NCBI GenBank assembly: GCA_045595845.1
Contig: JAZOBF010000055.1
Span: 1 to 51,930 of the forward strand
DNA from: RGIG3009 sp045595845
GTDB taxonomy: Bacteria > Bacillota > Clostridia > Oscillospirales > Acutalibacteraceae
DNA: 51,930 nucleotides
Reading direction: 5' to 3'
Positions 25,312 to 33,090 of the stretch are shown one piece after another (position 1 is the first letter of the stretch; each line of letters begins with the position of its first letter). Position numbers and translations under genes: made by a program. The notes below the pieces were generated by a model, which did no database searches, was not told where the DNA came from, and saw only the letters and a program-made list of their open reading frames with translations.

Positions 25312-25340
25312 ATTTTAGTCTAAAGCATTGGGTTTGTCAA
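25312..25340 (-). promoter_or_regulatory. rnpB promoter inside the 3' end of clpC
   Basis: TTGACA (25335-25340) and TAAAAT (25312-25317) on the minus strand with a 17-bp spacer. The -35 is read as clpC codons Val-Asp, and the -10 contains the clpC stop codon. Initiation about seven bases downstream would fall at the 5' end of helix P1. Confidence 0.8.
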
Positions 25341-27786
25341 CGGTAAAAACAAACTGTCCGTCTGCCACCGTGACCGTAACGCTCTCCCCTGCCTTAAACT
25401 GCCCTTCCAGCAATTTTTCCGCAAGCGGGTCCTCAATCTTCGATTGAATTGCACGGCGGAGCGGTCTCGCACCGTATACGGGATCAAACCCGACCTTGGC
25501 GAGCTCCGCGACCGCATCGTCCGACACGGTGAGCGTGATTTCCAAATCGTTCACCCGACGATTGAGCGATGACAACATCCGTTTTGCAATACAACGAATG
25601 TCCTCCTCCGTCAGTTGATGGAACACGATAATGTCGTCCACACGGTTTAAAAATTCCGGACGGAATGTCTTTTTGAGTTCGCCCATCACCTTTTCGCGAT
25701 TGCGGCGCTCGGCCTCTTCTTTAGAGCCTTGCACTTCGCCGTCACCGAAACCGAAACTGTGTTTTTCGGTAATCAGCCGCGCCCCGACATTGGAGGTCAT
25801 GATAATAACGGTATTCTTAAAATCCACACGCCGTCCCTGCGCGTCGGTAAGAATGCCATCCTCCAAAATTTGTAACAGCATATTGAAGACATCGGGGTGC
25901 GCCTTTTCAATTTCGTCAAACAGAACGACCGCATACGGTTTGCGACGAATCTTCTCAGTAAGTTGTCCCCCTTCATCATACCCGACATAACCGGGAGGTG
26001 AACCAACCAAACGCGACACCGTATGCTTTTCCATATACTCGGACATATCCAAACGGATCATCGCGTTTTCATCACCGAACATTGCTTCCGCAAGCGTTTT
26101 GCACAGTTCGGTCTTGCCGACACCCGTAGGTCCAAGGAAAATGAACGAACCGATGGGACGGCGGGGATCTTTGAGTCCTACACGACCGCGCCGAATGGCT
26201 TTGGCAACCGCCGTCACCGCCTCGTCCTGCCCGACGATGCGTTCATGCAACACCTCTTCGAGCCGCAACAGCCGCTGTCCTTCCGCCTCGGTGAGCTGGG
26301 ATACCGGAACGCCCGTCCAACTGGAGACGATTTGTGCAATATCCTCGGCATTGACCTCACCGGTAATACCCGCATTTTTTTCTTGCCACTGTGCGCGTTG
26401 TTCTTCCAGTTGCTCGTTCACTTTTTTCTCTTCGTCACGCAGTTGCGCCGCGCGCTCGAAATCCTGTTCGTTGACAGCGGCTTTCTTTTCAGCCGACAGG
26501 CGTCTGACCTCTTCTTCCAGTTGCCGCACATCAAGCGGTGCGGTAAAGGCACGCAGACGCACACGCGACGCCGCCTCGTCGACTAAATCAATGGCCTTAT
26601 CGGGCAAGTATCGATCCGAAATATACCGCGTAGACAACTGTACCGACGCGTTGATTGCCTCATCGGTTATTTTGACCTTGTGATGTGCTTCATATTTGTC
26701 ACGCAACCCTTTAAGGATTTCAACAGCTTCCTCATTGGACGGTTCACCCACCGTAATCGGTTGGAATCGCCGCTCAAGTGCGGCATCTTTTTCAATATAT
26801 TTGCGGTATTCTTCCAGCGTCGTTGCACCGATTACCTGAATTTCGCCGCGGGCGAGTGACGGTTTTAAAATGTTGGCGGCATCCACCGCCCCTTCGGCGG
26901 CACCCGCACCGATGATGGTGTGAATCTCGTCGATAAACAGCACGACATCTTTTGCTTTGGCAACTTCTTGCAATGCATTTTTGATACGCTCTTCAAAATC
27001 GCCGCGGTATTTGGTACCGGCAACCATGCCTGTCAGGTCAAGCGTCACAACGCGCTTACCACGCAAGGTTTCCGGCACTTCCTCCGCTACGATACGCTGC
27101 GCGAGTCCTTCTGCAACGGCGGTCTTGCCGACACCCGGTTCGCCGATTAAGCACGGGTTGTTTTTCGTACGGCGTGAGAGAATCTGCACCACTCGCTGAA
27201 TCTCATCCGCTCTGCCGATGACAGGGTCGAGCTTTCCGCCGCGCGCCATCTCGGTCAAATCGCGACCAAACTGGTCCAGTACCGGTGTTTTGCTTTTCCC
27301 GCCGGCTTTGGAACCGGCAGGAGCCGCACCCGCGCTCTGCGGTGCCGCACCGTTAACCGTTTCGGTAATTTCGTCGCAAAGCTCGCCCGCTCGCACACCG
27401 AAAGAAGTGAGCAGACGCACCGCTACACTGCTTTCATCCCGCAAAACAGCGAGCAAAATATGCTCCGTTCCCACATACCCTTGCTGAGCAGAGGTCGCCT
27501 CCGCTACGGACAGTTCCATGGCTTTTTTGGTACGGGGTGTAAAATCCTCCGGATGGAGGCGGGTAGGTTGCCCGCCGCTTTCGCTTTCCATAATCTTATC
27601 GCGATACGCCGCCGCGGTAATACCGTGGGCTGCCAGAATGGTGCCCGCAACACCCGTTCCTTCCATCAACAGTCCGAGTATGATATGCTCGGTACCGATG
27701 TAGGTGTGGCCAAGTTGTTGGGCAGATTCGATAGCCAGGTTCAAAGCGGTGTTCGCTTTCTCCGTAAATCCTTTAAAGCGATACAT
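25315..27786 (-). CDS. clpC: ATP-dependent Clp protease ATP-binding subunit ClpC
   Basis: Hsp100 unfoldase that works with ClpP and, with McsB, degrades arginine-phosphorylated proteins. The 823-residue protein has two N-terminal Clp repeats (1-140), AAA1 with Walker A GEPGVGKT (215-222) and FIDEIHT, a UVR-containing middle domain (about 420-470), and AAA2 with GPTGVGKT (552-559), ending in a C-terminal sensor domain. The length is normal for ClpC. AAGGAG precedes the start. It is last in ctsR-mcsA-mcsB-clpC, with 12 bp between mcsB and clpC. Its last codons hold the rnpB promoter. Confidence 0.98.
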   Translation of the reverse strand: MYRFKGFTEKANTALNLAIESAQQLGHTYIGTEHIILGLLMEGTGVAGTILAAHGITAAAYRDKIMESESGGQPTRLHPEDFTPRTKKAMELSVAEATSAQQGYVGTEHILLAVLRDESSVAVRLLTSFGVRAGELCDEITETVNGAAPQSAGAAPAGSKAGGKSKTPVLDQFGRDLTEMARGGKLDPVIGRADEIQRVVQILSRRTKNNPCLIGEPGVGKTAVAEGLAQRIVAEEVPETLRGKRVVTLDLTGMVAGTKYRGDFEERIKNALQEVAKAKDVVLFIDEIHTIIGAGAAEGAVDAANILKPSLARGEIQVIGATTLEEYRKYIEKDAALERRFQPITVGEPSNEEAVEILKGLRDKYEAHHKVKITDEAINASVQLSTRYISDRYLPDKAIDLVDEAASRVRLRAFTAPLDVRQLEEEVRRLSAEKKAAVNEQDFERAAQLRDEEKKVNEQLEEQRAQWQEKNAGITGEVNAEDIAQIVSSWTGVPVSQLTEAEGQRLLRLEEVLHERIVGQDEAVTAVAKAIRRGRVGLKDPRRPIGSFIFLGPTGVGKTELCKTLAEAMFGDENAMIRLDMSEYMEKHTVSRLVGSPPGYVGYDEGGQLTEKIRRKPYAVVLFDEIEKAHPDVFNMLLQILEDGILTDAQGRRVDFKNTVIIMTSNVGARLITEKHSFGFGDGEVQGSKEEAERRNREKVMGELKKTFRPEFLNRVDDIIVFHQLTEEDIRCIAKRMLSSLNRRVNDLEITLTVSDDAVAELAKVGFDPVYGARPLRRAIQSKIEDPLAEKLLEGQFKAGESVTVTVADGQFVFTVDKPNALD

Positions 27787-27798
27787 GGTATCAACTCC

Positions 27799-28812
27799 TT
27801 ATTGTAATCTCTCACGAACCAGTGTCGCGCGGCGAGCATCACGCTCGGCGGGCTCCAGTTCGCATCCTGCCTGCCGCATAAGAGAAGCGGGTTGTGCGTC
27901 AATCATCAAGCTATTGATACAGTTTAGGTCGATTGCGTCCAAAACATTCATAGAAACACCCATACGCACATGGGAAATCAATGACATAAACTCTTTCCCC
28001 GATAACAATCGTGCATTTTGCAACACACCCAGTGAACGGTACACCCGATCTTCCAGCATCGGCGTTTCACGCAACTGTTCGCGATACTGGCGTTCTTCTT
28101 TGATAATCTGCACCACAATACTCTTTAAATTTTCAATCGCTTCCTGCTCGGTAATGCCGAGGGTAACTTGATTGGACAACTGGTACATCGCCCCCTCCGA
28201 CCGACTGCCTTCTCCGTACATACCGCGAATGGTCAGTCCCAGCTTGGATACGGTATTCGCCAGTTGCTGAAGCACACCTTTTTCCTGTAAAGCGGGCAGG
28301 TGTAACATCACCGAGGCCCGCATACCTGTTCCGAGGTTGGTCGGACATTGTGTTAAATACCCCAGCCGATCGTCAAACGCGAAATGAAACCGCGCATCCA
28401 GAAAATCGTCCCAACAATTTGCCGCCGTGAACGCTTCGTCCAGCGCAAAGCCCGCGTGCATCGTCTGAATCCGCACATGGTCTTCTTCCCCTATCATCAC
28501 ACTGACACTTTCATCGGGCGACAGTAAAAGCCCTTCTCCGTCGGGGTGCACCGCAAAATCGGGGCTGATAAGGTGGCGTTCCACCATGGACAGCGCATCG
28601 CGCCGATCCAGCTCGTTCATGCGAATACACGAAAACGCACCTCTTCCGTCAGACGGAAAAGCATCAAAAATACGGGTGATGACCTCTTCCCGCTGTTCCG
28701 GTGTCATATCGGCGGGAAACGGCAGATGATTTAAGTTGCGTGCCAAGCGGACACGGGTACTGATGACAACATCACCGTCGGCGCCGTTTTGCTGATACCA
28801 TTTCGCCGTCAT
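27799..28812 (-). CDS. mcsB: Protein arginine kinase McsB
   Basis: Phosphorylates arginine residues on proteins, marking them for ClpCP and inactivating CtsR. The 337-residue protein has the phosphagen (guanido) kinase fold: VVISTRVRLARNLNHLPFP near the N-terminus, and the signature CPTNLGTGMRASVMLHLP that shapes the phosphate site. The ATG overlaps the mcsA TGA by four bases, so translation is coupled to its activator McsA. Confidence 0.97.
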   Translation of the reverse strand: MTAKWYQQNGADGDVVISTRVRLARNLNHLPFPADMTPEQREEVITRIFDAFPSDGRGAFSCIRMNELDRRDALSMVERHLISPDFAVHPDGEGLLLSPDESVSVMIGEEDHVRIQTMHAGFALDEAFTAANCWDDFLDARFHFAFDDRLGYLTQCPTNLGTGMRASVMLHLPALQEKGVLQQLANTVSKLGLTIRGMYGEGSRSEGAMYQLSNQVTLGITEQEAIENLKSIVVQIIKEERQYREQLRETPMLEDRVYRSLGVLQNARLLSGKEFMSLISHVRMGVSMNVLDAIDLNCINSLMIDAQPASLMRQAGCELEPAERDARRATLVRERLQ

Positions 28813-29306
28813 TGTGCTTCCCCCTCCAGTTCACGAATACGGTCGCGCAGTGCCGCACACTGCTCATATTCCTGATTGGCAATATGTGCGGCAAGTTGTT
28901 CGCGCAATATTTTGAGTTCGTGTTCTTTTTTAACCGATTCCTCCGCCTTGTCCGCAATCTTACCCGTATGCTGGGTTTTACCGTGAATTCTTTGAATGGA
29001 CGGTAACAGGCGGTCGTAAAATGTCAGGTAACAGGTCGGACAACCCGGTCTGCCGCGTTCGGCAATCTCCTTAAAACTGTGTCCGCAATCGTTGCACCGC
29101 ACGGTATCCTCCGGCACGCGCTTGGCGGGTTCGGCAAGTAATAATCCCCAGAAATCGTTCAGGTCAAATCCGAATCCCCCCATCGAGGTTGCGAATCCCT
29201 GCTCTGCCGCACACTGAGCACACAAATTCCATTGAGCCGTCTTACCGTTGACGGTTCTCGTAATATGCGTTGTAGCGGGACGCTTCCCGCAGTGTTCACA
29301 TAACAT
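28809..29306 (-). CDS. mcsA: McsA, activator of the McsB arginine kinase
   Basis: 165-residue zinc-binding partner of McsB and regulator of CtsR activity. It has two Cys-pair zinc sites at the N-terminus (CEHC, CAQC), another two in the middle (CNDC, CPTC), and a C-terminal UVR motif (about 125-160, HIANQEYEQCAALRDRIREL). The ATG chosen here has AAGGAGG upstream; a GTG one codon earlier is also in frame. It lies 12 bp after ctsR. Confidence 0.95.
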   Translation of the reverse strand: MLCEHCGKRPATTHITRTVNGKTAQWNLCAQCAAEQGFATSMGGFGFDLNDFWGLLLAEPAKRVPEDTVRCNDCGHSFKEIAERGRPGCPTCYLTFYDRLLPSIQRIHGKTQHTGKIADKAEESVKKEHELKILREQLAAHIANQEYEQCAALRDRIRELEGEAQ

Positions 29307-29318
29307 CACAATTCCTCC

Positions 29319-29774
29319 TTAAATGTATGCCGCTAACATGTGCTTGAGCAACGAGGCACGCAAGCGGTCTCGCTGTTCAACAGACACATCGCGATAGGCA
29401 CGGTCAGACAATGCCGCCGCCATCACACTTGCCACCCTCTTATTTAAAAGCCCCTGATACACCATGCTTTGTAAAATCGCCTCCGCCGCCGCGGGAACCA
29501 GCTCATCACCAATGGAGTTGACGATGTGCATCAGCGGTGTTTCCTCGCGTTGCGGCAGGACGCGACGCACGCGAATATATCCCCCGCCACCTCGACGGCT
29601 CTCCACGACATACCCTTGCTGTGGGGTAAAGCGTGAGGTCAGCACATAGGTGATCTGACTCGGTACACATCCCAATTCTTCCGCTAATTCGTTTCGCCGT
29701 AATTCAGCAGCACCGTCTTCCGCCTGTGCCATAATATTAAGAATATAGGCGGTTATTTCATCGCTGATACGCAT
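29319..29774 (-). CDS. ctsR: Transcriptional repressor CtsR
   Basis: Repressor of class III heat-shock genes; acts as its own thermosensor and is removed through McsB and ClpCP. The 151-residue protein has an N-terminal winged helix-turn-helix (about 1-70) with the Gly-rich wing RGGGGYIRV that contacts its direct-repeat operator, and a C-terminal dimerisation four-helix bundle. It is first in its own operon and is preceded by an exact CtsR operator, so it should be autoregulated. Confidence 0.97.
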   Translation of the reverse strand: MRISDEITAYILNIMAQAEDGAAELRRNELAEELGCVPSQITYVLTSRFTPQQGYVVESRRGGGGYIRVRRVLPQREETPLMHIVNSIGDELVPAAAEAILQSMVYQGLLNKRVASVMAAALSDRAYRDVSVEQRDRLRASLLKHMLAAYI

Positions 29775-29795
29775 AAACTCACTTCCTTTGTCTGC

Positions 29796-29825
29796 ATCAT
29801 ACCTCGAAAGTCAAATAAAGTCAAA
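29796..29825 (-). promoter_or_regulatory. ctsR operon promoter with CtsR operator
   Basis: On the minus strand TTGACT (29819-29824) and TATGAT (29796-29801) are 17 bp apart. The direct repeat AGTCAAA-TAA-AGTCAAA (29809-29825, plus strand) is a full match to the CtsR consensus and covers the -35 and most of the spacer, so bound CtsR would exclude RNA polymerase. Confidence 0.9.
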
Positions 29826-29910
29826 TTTTATTATTGGTTCCTTGTTTTTTGAATTTATCTCTTGAAATCTCTCGTTTTCTCATAAAATCAAGTTTTTTCA
29901 AAAATTCATC

Positions 29911-29937
29911 ACCCATTGCACACGGCGGCATAGGATG
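29911..29937 (+). promoter_or_regulatory. Possible sigma-K-type promoter for the Cys-rich gene pair
   Basis: AC (29911-29912), 16 bp and CATAGGATG (29929-29937) resemble the Bacillus sigma-K pattern AC/CATANNNTA. A small hairpin (GCAGGA 29946-29951 with TCCTGC 29957-29962) lies in the leader. The match is short and I regard it as suggestive only. The remaining DNA between here and the ctsR promoter is A/T-rich, and I see nothing else in it. Confidence 0.35.
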
Positions 29938-29990
29938 AAATGAAAGCAGGAATCACTCCTGCGGTTTCGAGGAAAGGGGGATATCCAAAC

Positions 29991-30161
29991 ATGTGTCTGC
30001 GTAATCTCTTCTGTGGTGAGGCGAACTGCTCTTGGCTTCTGTTCATCATCGTCATTCTGCTGCTCATCGACAACGGCTGTGGCTGTGACAACGATTGCTA
30101 CAATGGTTGCAACAACGGCTGCTACAACGATCGCAACAACGGTTGCGGCTGTGGCTGCTAA
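29991..30161 (+). CDS. Small Cys-rich single-pass membrane protein, copy 1
   Basis: 56-residue protein. It begins MCLRNLFCGE, has one hydrophobic segment (about 14-27, WLLFIIVILLLI), and ends in a Cys/Asn/Gly-rich tail; there are 11 Cys in total. The next gene is a shorter paralogue with a nearly identical N-terminal 28 residues. Proteins of this look are common in clostridial genomes, sometimes labelled high-cysteine or YjcZ-like sporulation proteins, but their function is not established. AAAGGGGG lies ten bases upstream. A spore-surface or disulfide-network role is a guess. Confidence 0.72.
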   Translation: MCLRNLFCGEANCSWLLFIIVILLLIDNGCGCDNDCYNGCNNGCYNDRNNGCGCGC

Positions 30162-30189
30162 CATCTCTTAAATGAAGGGAGAACTTGTT

Positions 30190-30309
30190 ATGTGTCTGAG
30201 AAACCTGTTCTGCGGTGATGTCAACTGCACATGGTTATTGTTCATCATCGTTATTCTGCTACTCATTGACAACAGTGATTGCGGCTGCAACTGCGGCTGC
30301 TACCCGTAA
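30190..30309 (+). CDS. Small Cys-rich single-pass membrane protein, copy 2
   Basis: 39-residue paralogue of the preceding gene: MCLRNLFCGD, then the same membrane segment, then a short tail DCGCNCGCYP; seven Cys in total. AAGGGAG lies upstream and the gap to copy 1 is 28 bases, so the two are probably one transcript. The coding DNA of the shared region differs at many third positions, so the duplication is not recent and the protein sequence is being conserved. Confidence 0.72.
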   Translation: MCLRNLFCGDVNCTWLLFIIVILLLIDNSDCGCNCGCYP

Positions 30310-30312
30310 AGC

Positions 30313-30349
30313 CAAAGCCCGTCGTGCCCGTCGGCCACGGCGGGCTTTG
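30313..30349 (+). terminator. GC-rich hairpin after the Cys-rich pair
   Basis: A 14-bp stem with one G-T pair (30313-30326 with 30336-30349) and a 9-nt loop, four bases after the second stop codon. No T tract follows, so it may be a transcript-end stabiliser rather than a strong terminator. Confidence 0.55.
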
Positions 30350-30370
30350 TGCGTGCGGGTGGCAGGAAAT

Positions 30371-30399
30371 TTGACAAAGTGCTGTTTTTTTGGTATACT
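30371..30399 (+). promoter_or_regulatory. Promoter for the PH-domain gene
   Basis: TTGACA (30371-30376) and TATACT (30394-30399) with a 17-bp spacer. Confidence 0.8.
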
Positions 30400-30449
30400 T
30401 TCTTTCGTTGTGACAAAATTCCCGATTTTTCGTATCAGGAGGGAACCGT

Positions 30450-30809
30450 ATGACAACAGAACAAGCGGCGGAAACTCAACCGATCTATACAGCAAAGCGG
30501 CAAAGCTGTCTGTTCGGTCTTCCGCTGACGCTGACGCATTATGTCATTGATAATGAATGGTTGGCCGAATGCACCGGCTTGTTTTCCGTCAATGTAAAAA
30601 CGGTATCGTTATCACAGATTCGGAATATGGTAGTAGTACAGTCGGCGTGGCAAAAGCTGTTCGGTCTGTCTACGATTCGTGTAGCAACGGCAGATCCTGC
30701 CGTTCCCGAATTCGTAGTGCTCAACATTCGCGACGGTGCGATATTTGAAAGCACACTCCAACAAGCGCTGGATCGTACTTCGTGCCTGCGGCAATCGGTA
30801 ACGGAGTAA
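30450..30809 (+). CDS. Bacterial PH-domain-like protein
   Basis: 119-residue protein resembling the bacterial pleckstrin-homology (bPH2, DUF304) fold: LTLTHYVIDNEWLAECTG, then TVSLSQIRNMVVVQSAWQKLFGLSTIRV, the usual pattern in which a membrane-exposed strand pair is followed by a short helix. It lacks the membrane segments of YdbS-type proteins, so it is a stand-alone domain. AGGAGG precedes the start. It lies 32 bp upstream of the acyltransferase-like gene and is probably co-transcribed with it. Its role is unknown. Confidence 0.7.
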   Translation: MTTEQAAETQPIYTAKRQSCLFGLPLTLTHYVIDNEWLAECTGLFSVNVKTVSLSQIRNMVVVQSAWQKLFGLSTIRVATADPAVPEFVVLNIRDGAIFESTLQQALDRTSCLRQSVTE

Positions 30810-30841
30810 TCTGCAACCTTAAAATGTGAGGATGGGGAAAT

Positions 30842-31729
30842 ATGGAACCTAAGAAAAGACGCTTCGGCGACCGCAAAGACGGCTGGCGCTTGCGCCACAC
30901 GCAATCCGTGTTCGCGGTTATGCCCCACTTAATGAAACGGCGTTCCGATTCACAGGTCTTCTTTGACGAGGAGATTGACATTGAATATCTGGAAAAGTAT
31001 GTCCGCGCCATGCGCAAAGAACACGATATGCCGAATTTTTCGTTGTATCATGTGTTCATCGCGGCGGTAGTGCGTATGTTTGTGTTGCGCCCGCGGTTAA
31101 ACCGTTTCGTCATGAACGGAAAAACCTATGCGCGTAACCGCTTGACCTCATCCATGACGGCGAAACGCAGTATGTCAAAAGACGCGGAGGAAGCCACCAT
31201 CAAACCGCGTTTTGAAAAAGCGGATACAATATTCGATGTCTACCGCCGTGTCAACGAAGCCATGGAAAAAGAAGTCAAAACCAACGATGTGGAAAACAGC
31301 ACCGATATTGCGGCGCGTATTCTCAACACCTTGCCCGCGTTTTTGGTCCGTGCGTTTGTGAATTTCATCATTTTTATGGATCACCGCGGTTTGATGAACA
31401 ACTTCATCAACGAGATCAGCCCGTTCCACACTTCGTTTTACATCACCGATGTTGGCTCGATCGGTATTCAACCGATCTACCATCATCTGTACGATTTCGG
31501 TACCACTTCCGTGTTTGTGGCGCTGGGTAAAAAAACAATTGTGCCCGTTGCACAATCAGACGGCACCGTCACCACCAAAAAAGTGGTGCGCGTAAAGCTG
31601 GTTTTGGACGAGCGTATTTGCGACGGTCATTATTATGCGGAATCGTTCCGCATGCTCCGCCGCCTTTTAAAGCATCCCGAGCAGTTGGAGGTCCCGCCCA
31701 CGGAATTCCCTGAGGATGAATGGATTTAA
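30842..31729 (+). CDS. Stand-alone 2-oxoacid dehydrogenase E2-like acyltransferase domain
   Basis: 295-residue protein related to the catalytic domain of dihydrolipoamide acyltransferases and, more distantly, chloramphenicol acetyltransferase. It has no lipoyl or E1/E3-binding domain, and no dehydrogenase genes are nearby. The C-terminal active-site motif, normally DHRxxDG, reads DERICDG (256-262), with Glu257 in place of the catalytic His. The segment TSFYITDVGSIGIQPIYHH matches the conserved core before it. It may act on a different acyl donor, or be a non-catalytic binding protein. GGGGAAAT precedes the start; a terminator follows. Confidence 0.75.
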   Translation: MEPKKRRFGDRKDGWRLRHTQSVFAVMPHLMKRRSDSQVFFDEEIDIEYLEKYVRAMRKEHDMPNFSLYHVFIAAVVRMFVLRPRLNRFVMNGKTYARNRLTSSMTAKRSMSKDAEEATIKPRFEKADTIFDVYRRVNEAMEKEVKTNDVENSTDIAARILNTLPAFLVRAFVNFIIFMDHRGLMNNFINEISPFHTSFYITDVGSIGIQPIYHHLYDFGTTSVFVALGKKTIVPVAQSDGTVTTKKVVRVKLVLDERICDGHYYAESFRMLRRLLKHPEQLEVPPTEFPEDEWI

Positions 31730-31732
31730 TCA

Positions 31733-31770
31733 AAAACGGACGCGTTCTGTCGAACGCGTCCGTTTTGTTA
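31733..31770 (+). terminator. Terminator after the E2-like gene
   Basis: A perfect 15-bp stem (31733-31747 with 31752-31766) with a 4-nt loop followed by GTTATT. A second small hairpin (31778-31800) straddles the stop codon of the convergent aminotransferase gene and probably serves that strand. Confidence 0.85.
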
Positions 31771-31796
31771 TTATAGCGTGACAGGTTCAAGTGCTG

Positions 31797-32972
31797 TCAC
31801 ACTAAGCTTGCTAATAATTGGATGCCCTTTTCAATTTCAGATTTGGTGGGGGTGGAATAGTTCAGGCGGAACGATTGAGATGGGGCGTTTTCATCACAGT
31901 TGAACGCCGTGCCGGGGACCACGAACACATTGTTTTCCGACGCCTGTTTCACAAATGCAGGCATTGACAGGTGCGGCGGTAAAGTACACCACAAGAACAA
32001 GCCGCCCTCGGGGCGAGTATAGGTCACATTTTTCGGCATGTATGCATCCAAAGCGTTCAGCATACACCCGCATTTTTCGCGGTAGAGGGTGCGGATACCG
32101 TCAATGTGTGTTTCCAAATCGTACCGTTTCATAAACTCAGCGCACAGCATCTGAAAAAATAAGTTGGTGTGCACATCTTCGACTTGTTTTGCCACCACCA
32201 TTTTCTGTATCACAGGCTCGGGGCCGCAAACATAGCCGACGCGCATACCCGCCGATAAAATCTTGGAAAAGGTCGAGCAGTAGATGACTCTGCCGTCCGT
32301 ATCCATACTTTTCATGGTGGGTAAGTCCTCGCCCGCAAACCGCAGGTCACCATAGGGGTTGTCTTCGAGGATCATGACATCGTACCGTTGCGCGAGAGCG
32401 TACACGGCTTTGCGTTTATCGAGCGCCATGGTGAGTCCCGCAGGGTTTTGGAAGGTTGGAATCAGATACAACAATTTCGTATTCGGATTTGCTTTGAGTG
32501 CTGTTTCCAATCCGTCAATCGAGATACCATCCGCTTCCAGTTCCACACCGACGGGCTTTGCACCCAGTGAGCGAAACGCATTGAGCGCGCCGATAAAGCT
32601 CGGGTTTTCGCAAATGACCACATCACCTGCATCGCACAGCGCTTTACAGGCAAGTTCAATAGCTTGCTGACCACCGCTCGTGATCACCGTCATATTGGAA
32701 TCGGTATCGATACCGAAACGGCGGCAAAGACGGTCGGCAACCAGCTCTCTGAGCGGGGTATACCCCTCGGTAGTACCGTATTGGAGCGCTACGGATGCCT
32801 GATTTTGAAATAAATCCGCGGCAATCGCCGCCATCTTGTCCGACGGAAAGGATTCGGGTGCAGGGCTGCCGGCGGCAAACGAGACCACACCGGGTTTTCC
32901 CAAACTTTTGAAAATTTCACGAATGGCAGAGGGCTTCATATCCCGCATAGCTGCCGAAAACCGATACTTCAT
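31797..32972 (-). CDS. PLP-dependent aminotransferase, 2-aminoadipate/aromatic type
   Basis: Fold-type I aminotransferase of 391 residues, of the group that includes LysN-like 2-aminoadipate transaminases and the aminotransferase half of MocR regulators. PLP is expected on Lys237 (STFSKILSAGMRVGYV); other hallmarks are TSGGQQAIELACKAL, PTFQNPAG and EDNPYGDLRF. The start MKYRFSAAM has GGCGGTGATG upstream; a longer in-frame start would overlap the promoter. It diverges from metY, so a role in amino-acid metabolism is likely, but the exact substrate cannot be told. Confidence 0.92.
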   Translation of the reverse strand: MKYRFSAAMRDMKPSAIREIFKSLGKPGVVSFAAGSPAPESFPSDKMAAIAADLFQNQASVALQYGTTEGYTPLRELVADRLCRRFGIDTDSNMTVITSGGQQAIELACKALCDAGDVVICENPSFIGALNAFRSLGAKPVGVELEADGISIDGLETALKANPNTKLLYLIPTFQNPAGLTMALDKRKAVYALAQRYDVMILEDNPYGDLRFAGEDLPTMKSMDTDGRVIYCSTFSKILSAGMRVGYVCGPEPVIQKMVVAKQVEDVHTNLFFQMLCAEFMKRYDLETHIDGIRTLYREKCGCMLNALDAYMPKNVTYTRPEGGLFLWCTLPPHLSMPAFVKQASENNVFVVPGTAFNCDENAPSQSFRLNYSTPTKSEIEKGIQLLASLV

Positions 32973-32988
32973 AACATCACCGCCTATC

Positions 32989-33017
32989 AGTGTATCACAA
33001 AACCCGCTGCTCTTCAA
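32989..33017 (-). promoter_or_regulatory. Promoter for the aminotransferase
   Basis: TTGAAG (33012-33017) and TACACT (32989-32994) on the minus strand with a 17-bp spacer, 17 bp before the start. Confidence 0.55.
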
Positions 33018-33024
33018 GTTCCCG

Positions 33025-33053
33025 TTGACAAAATCTATAAGAAAAGATATACT
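33025..33053 (+). promoter_or_regulatory. Promoter for metY-metA
   Basis: TTGACA (33025-33030) and TATACT (33048-33053) with a 17-bp spacer. The leader of about 30 nt is too short to hold an S-box or T-box, so control, if any, must act at the promoter. Confidence 0.8.
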
Positions 33054-33090
33054 TTAGGAGTATATCCATGGGAAAGGAAACGATGTTGTT

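Noticed and set aside
31778..31800. GTGACAG...CTGTCAC hairpin with a GTTCAAGT loop, looking like a tRNA T arm
   Set aside because: The base pair that closes the T loop is G-G, no other tRNA arm is present, and it straddles a stop codon next to a terminator. I read it as a transcript-end hairpin.
33018..33090. Possible SAM or T-box riboswitch before metY-metA
   Set aside because: The leader is only about 30 nt and lacks any of the conserved stems.
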